Shown here piece by piece: positions 57,561 to 64,000 of a stretch of 64,000 nucleotides of DNA. The stretch covers positions 25,109,477 to 25,173,476 of the forward strand of contig NC_051445.1 of NCBI RefSeq assembly GCF_001649575.2, written 5' to 3'. The notes beneath the pieces were generated by a model. That model did not search any database and had not been told where the DNA came from. It was given only the letters and a program-made list of their open reading frames with translations. This DNA is from Kryptolebias marmoratus. Taxonomy: Eukaryota; Chordata; Actinopteri; Cyprinodontiformes; Rivulidae. Each line of letters opens with the position of its first letter. Positions within the stretch are counted from its first letter, which is position 1. The position numbers and the translations under genes were made by a program.

Positions 57561-58430
57561 TAAAATTGCAGGAAAAATTATTACTTGGTAATAAGAATCT
57601 TCTAATTACTGTAGCACTGACTAAATTATCAGACAGCAGGCAAGCCTCAAACCTATATCATTTTTCTTCACACTTTACAGAAACTGATTTTATTAACTTG
57701 TAAATTCTGAGCTATTTTATCTCACAATGAGTTCAGTCGTGACCCCTTGACCTTCTCTTCTGTTTGCCAACATACTAACCCACAGAAAACCATACTGAAG
57801 GCTGTAATGATCCACCAGATAATTTCCCTAAGGCATCAAGCATTCATGTAGTTTTGTTTAAATATTTACTTATTTATTTTAGTAAACTACAGTGTGTAAA
57901 CATTAGAAAATGTCAAACAACAACGACAAAAAAAGAATAACTGTGTTTCCTGTTAAAATGCAATGTGTTAAAATTCATAAAATTCAATGAAAACACAACA
58001 CACAAAATCAAGTTATGAAGCTCCACTTGCATGGAATGCTAATGAGCAAACATGAGTCTTTAAAAGTCTCTCAAAACCTTTCTAAACTTTGAGCAAATCT
58101 TACAGAGAGAAATGCATTTTTCAACAAAAGAGGATCAGCAACAGCAAAGAATGTTGGAACATCTACAAACATTTGTTTGACCTCACTGTTCTAGATGAAG
58201 AGTGACGACGTAGAAGAGCCTAAGGATGAGACAGGGCCAGACTATTTGTCTTAAAAACTAAGAACAAAATCTTAAGTCATTTCGATCGCTGTCATTTCTA
58301 TAACAGACAAGAAGCCAATGAAATGAAGGGAAACCAACACTGATGTTCTGCTCATGTTTTCTTGTTCCTGTTAAAAGCGGAGCAGCAAAAACCCTGAGTG
58401 TCCCTAGAGGCCCAAGAACACCAACAGGGT
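57561..58430. other. Intergenic, no gene seen
   Basis: AT-rich sequence; 58190-58430 is diverged and unrecognised. Confidence 0.4.
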
Positions 58431-58431
58431 A

Positions 58432-58595
58432 ATTACCTCTGCCAAGGAGGTAATGTTTTCAGTAATGTTGGTTTGTTTGTTCGTCTGTCTGTTCGCAAAA
58501 TCAGGAAATGTTGGGGTTGTAACAAGAAATAACTGATTCAATTTTGGTGGTGATCAGGATCATGATTTGGATACTACAATTTTTTAATGATCCTA
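58432..58595 (+). repeat. Family B repeat fragment (hairpin start)
   Basis: Begins with a perfect 8-bp-arm hairpin ATTACCTC-TGCCAAG-GAGGTAAT (58432-58454), followed by GTTTTC, TTGGTTTGTTTGTTCGTCTG, TTCGCAAAATCAGGAAATG and TTTTGGTGGTGATCAGGATC. The words GTCTGT-GCAAAAT parallel family A. Confidence 0.75.
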
Positions 58596-58599
58596 TGGC

Positions 58600-59140
58600 C
58601 TTTAATGTCAGAGTTTTAAACTAATATCATTTTACTGTATGTTGAGAAGTGATCCATTTTGGTCAAACCTTGAAAGTAACGTTATAAATAAACGTATGCA
58701 ATGTCACGCTCAGAATATGTGCCGTGAATGGCTCTCAGCTACTACCACATCAAATTTTAGCTCAATATTTTTTATTTTGGCTGAATTATAGTCTTTTTTT
58801 GTGTGCTGCCTAGTGTTGATTAGTTGTGGTCCCCATCTTGAATTGGGCTGACTCCAAAAAGTAATCACTAGTGTCAGCTACTACCACACCAAATTTTTAT
58901 TATAGCCATTATTGTGTGTTTTTTTAAAGCTCAGTTGTCTGTAGTGATTGTTTCCAAAAGTTATTTAGTCGTAGATGTTCATCCAATGATTACTTTCTGT
59001 CAGTTTCATCATAATTCATCCAGTGGTTCAGGAGATGTTTTGGCATCAGACACACGAACACACACTCACAGACTCACACAGACATGGCTGAAAACATTAT
59101 TGTCCACCTACTCCTTTTGGTATTGGGCAATGACTATGGT
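58600..59140 (-). repeat. Family A interspersed repeat, copy 11
   Basis: Minus-strand copy whose 3' end (GGCCTTTAATGTCAGAGTTTTAAA without the hairpin) abuts family B. Its 5' end (GGGCAATAC-CAAAAGGAGTA then GGACAATAATGTTTTCAGCC, minus strand) keeps a degenerate hairpin at about 59100-59135. Confidence 0.75.
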
Positions 59141-59678
59141 GAATAAAATCACCAATCATTTTGTGAAACCACAATGTGAGAATTGATTCCCCCCCACCCC
59201 CATTTTTCTATTCTACATGAAAACACTCATGATGTGTAAAATAATAAAATATTACATTAAACCAGATTATAAACACCTGCCACCTGGTGATTAACTTCAG
59301 ACATGTAGAACTGCCTTTGGCCTTCTTCCAAACTCTCTACAGGCACTTAAATATTGATGATCCTCTGAAAGACAATAATTCTAGATAAAACGGCATCATT
59401 AATGCATATTCTCCTAAATGTAGCTCTCGGTCTGCTTCCATTAAGTGACTTGTTCACAGAGGCAAACGGTTTGAGTCTAAATCACCGTAATGTTCCCAAA
59501 GAAAGGTAATGGATTGTACAAAATGACATAATCCGGCACTTAGTGAGTGCTATTTGCCAACAACAAATCAGTTCCAAGATTTGTTTTAAAACACCATGTT
59601 TGTTTAAACAGCCTGAAAGGCAGGTGAAACACTCAAGAAGAATGCTGATTTTGTTTGGGTAGAACAAAAACATAGATA

Positions 59679-60505
59679 TACAAACCCAATTCCAACATTT
59701 CAAGTAAAAAAAAACATTGGGTAATTTTTAATTTGATGGCAGCAACACATCTCAGAAAAGTTGGAACAGGTCCCTGTTTCCATCTGAGAAGCCTCTCCTC
59801 TCCTTTTACCAGCAGTCTGTAAACATCAGGACCTGAGGAGAGCAGCTGCTGGAGGCTTTGGAGGGAATGTTGTCCCATTCTTGTCTGATGGAGGATTTTA
59901 GCTGTTCAACAGTCCTGGGTCTTTGATGGACTTTTTGTTTCACAATGAATCAAATGTTTTTAACTGGTGAGCGTTGTGGACTGCACACGGGTCAGTTCAG
60001 CACTCTTCTAATATGAAGCCATGCTGCTGTAATGGACGTAGAATACAATTTAGTCTTGCTGAAATATTCAAGCAAAAACAATGTCATCTAGAAATAAACA
60101 TCTATATACATGACTGATTCCTTTCATAATGTGTAAGCTGTCTTTGCTAGAGATACTAATGTGCCCCTATACCATCAGTGAGGCAGGCCTTTGAAGCGCT
60201 GATAACAGGCTGAATGTGTCCTCTCCTCTTTAGTACCAAGATGTGAAAATGATTTTTCAAACTCTAGTGTTTACATGTGTTGTCTTCTTCTCATGATAGA
60301 GCTTTAACCAGCATTTGCGGATGCTGCCTTTAAATTAAAAAAATACCTTATTTTTTCCTAAAAACAGTACATTTTTTTAGTTTAAACATTTGATATATTT
60401 ACTATGTTCCATTGTAAATAAAATATGTGTTTATGAAATCTGTAAATCATGCATTCTGTTTTTATATACACATAACGTTCCAACTTTGCTGGTATTCAGG
60501 TTGTA
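59679..60505. mobile_element. Non-autonomous DNA transposon, TA-flanked
   Basis: Ends TACAAACCCAATTCCAACA and, inverted, TACAACCTGAATACCAGCA. The interior holds GGCAGCAACACATCTCAGAA, AAGTTGGAACAGG and GAATGTTGTCCCATTCTTGT, words I recognise from a very common teleost repeat. It inserts at TA. No intact reading frame. Confidence 0.65.
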
Positions 60506-61640
60506 TTTCAGGACTTGAACATGCAAGAAGTACTCATAATTACATTTAGGAAGGGTTTCCTGACTGTGACTTTTGTTATATAGCCACAAATTCTCACTGT
60601 TCCAGCAATAAAACCTAAGATCTTTTACCAGAATCTTCCTGTTTTAGTTTACTCCACAAAGTCCACAGGAAAACTAATGGTGGAAGAAAAAAACTACAAT
60701 TTTCTATAAAAAACCCTGTTCTTTCATTTGTTTTATAAAATTGCGGTCCATCTAATTTCCCCAAAGTCCTCCAAGAATCACATTTTTATAACATGCATGA
60801 AATTATAAAGATGATAAGAGGTACAAGAGCCTGAAACAGACACACACATACACAGTACAACTTTTTTGCCATGAAATGTGTGTTCTTCATTCACTTGTCA
60901 CACCGCAGACCTTGGGCACGACTCGTTGCATTTCATTAGCACTGTAGAAAAATCAGTGATCTTGGTGAAAATGTAATGAGGTGACATTAACTGTATGAGA
61001 CTGTTGTGAAAACCAACATTGTTCACATAAAGTGATATAGAATTTTTTTGCTCTTTAATCACAGGGGATGGAAGATGCTGAATATCTTGATATGGGAGAC
61101 AGGAAAGCTCCCAAAGCCTAAAGTGCTGTTGAAAATAAAAACATAAAAAAAATAAATGAACACAGCTCAAGTTGAATCGAATTCTAAACGTTCCTTAGAT
61201 GGTGCTGCTAACACAGACGACAGAGAGTCAGACAGACCCAGACTAAACCTGTTATTACCCTCAGATCAGAGGTGGGGGCTGAGTAAAGAGGACAAACACA
61301 ATCACACACTATATCCAACTTAAAAGTGAGAGGAAAAACGACAGAGTGATACACACACTCATCTGTGTCTGCGTGAAATGTGTTTGTGTGGCTATAAATT
61401 TGATGTAAATGCATTTTAGATGTGTTTATGTGCAAATAACATGTGTGTATGTGAGTGCATGTCATCTCCCCTTTGCCATGAATCAATTTTCTGAAGGATG
61501 TGCCAAGGACTCTGGTGTAGACGGTTTAATCCTTAAAGCTTGTCCAGGAATGTGTCTGAGAGCCTTGGGTTTACCTGGATTTAATGAGATGGCATCAGAA
61601 TAACTCAAAAATGTAAAGGTGTTTATGTTCTAAAATTAAT
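60506..61640. other. Intergenic, no gene seen
   Basis: No recognised element or coding signal. Confidence 0.4.
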
Positions 61641-61644
61641 AACC

Positions 61645-63120
61645 TAGCATTCTTTAAAGAAATGCATGTCTCCCACCACCTTTCATGCCAGAGTTTTAAA
61701 CTAAGAACATAACTGTGAGGATCTGGGTTTGGCTCCTCCTTGTGGGCAGCACCACTAATCATTCCTCCACAGGTGTTCCAGTTCCCACTGATAAGACCAG
61801 CCAGTACTTAAGCAGCAGGCTGGGATCAGATCTTCGCTGGAGCATCGAACCTTCTGGGTTAGATTCTCCGCCTCAGTGGCTAACCTAACTCATGCTCCTT
61901 ATGCTACTCACATTCTCTGTTTGTGCCTATGACTCAGGTTTTTTTGCCACGCCACGACTACGGATCTGAAGGACTACTTATCTGGATAACCGCTGATACT
62001 TACCTTGCTGTAACTGGCTCGTCTCCTGGAACAACTGGAACTGCTCCTCTCCTTCTCGACGCCGCAACCCTCCTCCAGGACCTGTAAGCAAACAAAGAGA
62101 CATTGTAATCCTTGCTACCATCTTGGAACAGAATTGTACCCGAGATTCACTCAGTTCTCCTTATCTTGCAGACTCCTCCAGACTCCGACCACTGTAAATA
62201 GCTTCACCTGTAAATAAATGCACTTACCGTTATCCTCGTCTCCGTGTGTGGTTTTGGTTTCGCTCTCTGGACAGAAACTCTTGAGTTTATGACAATAACA
62301 GTCATGGCAAAAAGATAAGGGAGACGCGAAGGCCAAGATTGTAGATTTGAACAATTTAGCTTTGTTAAAATCTTACCAAGGATGTGACAGATTTAGGAGG
62401 CAGAATCTGTCTAATTTTAGATTATCAGAGGGTGACTTTTTGAACAAAGTGTATCAGTAAAACAAAGATATCTAACTTAAAATGATAGGACCAGGCATCA
62501 CAATGTGCACAAATATGTACCAAACATTACAGTTCTGTTACATCTAATGAGAACATCTCACGGGGTCTATCTTATTTTTCCACAACAATCTGTTGAGAAA
62601 TGACAGGGCTGTAGATATTTTGGTCCAACCTTAACAGTATTGTATATTTCACGCAATATATTGAGATATCATGCTCACAGTATGTGTTGTTAATGACCAT
62701 CAGCTACTACTGCAACAAGTCTCCACTTAATATCTGTAAAATTGGCTGAGTTTTAGCCATTTTTGTGTTTGCAAAGTTTGAATTTAATTAGTTATAGAGG
62801 TCCATCAAATAATAATTTTCTGAAAGTTTCAAAATCTGTTCAGTGATTCATGAAGTATTTTGCAAGCAAATGAACAGAGTTGACTCCAACAGTTAATGTC
62901 AACATTTTAAATAAAGATCTTGTGCAAACTGGTAGCACTCAAAATATGTGTTGGGGATAAGGCTCAGTGAAAAGAAATTGACTGAGTTATAGTCATTTCT
63001 GTTGTTTAAGGTCAGTGGGCTATGGCAGTCATGTTGAATCAGGTTGACTTCAAAGGTTAATCAGTTGTACTTTCAGTGATTACTTTCTGAGAGTTGCATT
63101 AAAATGTGTTTCGTTTACAC
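61645..63120 (-). repeat. Family A interspersed repeat, copy 12, split by an LTR
   Basis: The minus-strand 3' end (CATTCTTTAAAGAAATGCATG, CCTTTCATGCCAGAGTTTTA) runs to 61713. The body resumes at about 62580 with TTTTGGTCCAACC and contains two units (62680-62875 and 62880-63110). The solo LTR lies between. Confidence 0.7.
61714..62294 (+). mobile_element. Solo LTR (probably Ty3/gypsy-type)
   Basis: The 581-bp unit begins TGTGAGGATC and ends TTTATGACA. It is flanked by the perfect 5-bp duplication ATAAC (61709-61713 and 62295-62299). It contains a poly(A) signal (AATAAA, about 62213) near its 3' end and no internal gag-pol. TG...CA ends with a 5-bp duplication are standard for LTR retrotransposons. 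The gypsy assignment is from memory of similar fish LTRs. Confidence 0.92.
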
Positions 63121-64000
63121 AAAAAAAGTTAAAAAACAAAAACAAATGGACTTCTATTCTGTAGCCGAAGACGTTTCGCTTCTCATCTGAGGACCTTCTC
63201 AATTAAAAAAGGAGAGTGTGGAATTCAAGCTTTTAAACTGAGATATTCTGTAAACTAGATTCACATGCAGATTACACTCCCTCTGCTAACAGTAGAGGCT
63301 CATTAGGGTCTTTGTTAGCCTGACTCACAGATGGGCCACTCTGGTGACATAAATGCAGGTGTTGATTGGAGTGAAACTGACTGGGTATCAGGCCTAAAGC
63401 TCCATTATAGGTTTTTGAAAGCTAAAATTTGAGACCTCCTGTTTAGTTTATATTTTGAGTAATAATAAAAAAAGAGAAAAAAGGGATGGCAAAGATAATG
63501 AAAGCAACATGAACAGAGGTGGGTGTCACGTGACCCTGTGTAATATAAATTTCTGGAAGATGCAAAGAGGTCGTAACACTATTATGCACTTTAGGTAAAT
63601 TAAAAAAAAAGAAAAAAAATCTGTAAAATGATATAAACCAGTCAGGGCCAGAGGCACAGAGAGAAAAATATGTTTTGACTCCATTCAAATGGAATAGAAA
63701 AAGACATGAATCTGGATCCTGGATCAAAAGAAAATGTCATCAGTTGGTAGGATGTGTCATCACAAAGACAACACACACAGCATGCGAGAAGCTGTGGATG
63801 AAAACTGACTTCCTGCAACTAGCAGAAGCTGTGAAAGCATACTGTGAGACATGATGTGAATATAATCGTACAGTGAATCTATTTCTGCTTGTTAGGACTG
63901 CCGCCCTACTCCTTTTTCTTCAGCTCTCTCCCTTTTAGCTCCATCCATCTTCCCGGATCATCGGCTCACTAAATACTAAGGGCTACATTTATCCCCCTAT
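63121..64000. other. Intergenic, no gene seen
   Basis: 63140-63260 (GTAGCCGAAGACGTTTCGCT, TCTCATCTGAGGACCTTCTC) resembles a simple teleost repeat, unassigned. Nothing else recognised to the window end. Confidence 0.4.

Overview
This window looks like nuclear DNA of a ray-finned fish, most likely a teleost. The evidence is vertebrate-style split genes with GT-AG introns, AT-rich introns full of decayed Tc1/mariner, hAT and piggyBac relics, a teleost-type tRNA-derived SINE, and two genes whose proteins match vertebrate NIPAL2 and KCNS2. I cannot name the species from the sequence alone.

Layout. Positions 1-35946, minus strand, hold the first eight coding exons of NIPAL2 (NIPA-like magnesium-transporter family). 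The start codon is at 35946 and the last exon seen ends at 1459; the 3' exons lie beyond the left edge. Its introns, mainly intron 3 (6630-18044) and intron 1 (19290-35844), carry most of the mobile-element relics. Positions 36000-49800 are intergenic. Positions 50634-52073, plus strand, hold the complete single-exon coding region of KCNS2 (Kv9.2, a silent potassium-channel subunit), with a likely short 5'-UTR intron just upstream and a candidate poly(A) signal at 52537. Positions 52550-64000 are intergenic repeats. NIPAL2 and KCNS2 stand head to head about 14.7 kb apart, as I recall for the human 8q22 region. The expected next neighbour there, STK3, was not seen.

Mobile elements with supported ends: a hAT element with an internally deleted transposase (24047-26728); a piggyBac-like relic starting at a TTAA (26806); a TTAA-flanked family in two copies (11989-14411, 36794-38125); foldback hAT MITEs (13069-13291; 30640-30853 with a perfect 8-bp target duplication); a hAT-like element (53792-54564); a SINE with 12-bp target duplications (43003-43360); a 5'-truncated retroinsertion with 15-bp duplications (14436-14592); a solo LTR with 5-bp duplications (61714-62294); and a decayed APE-type LINE (9240-11450, minus).

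No new protein-coding system is visible. The most intriguing unexplained structure is an interspersed repeat family ('family A', about 12 copies or fragments). It appears to be bounded by a short hairpin at each end rather than by inverted terminal repeats, and it has a roughly 300-bp unit repeated inside. A second family with the same architecture ('family B', 58432) seems related.
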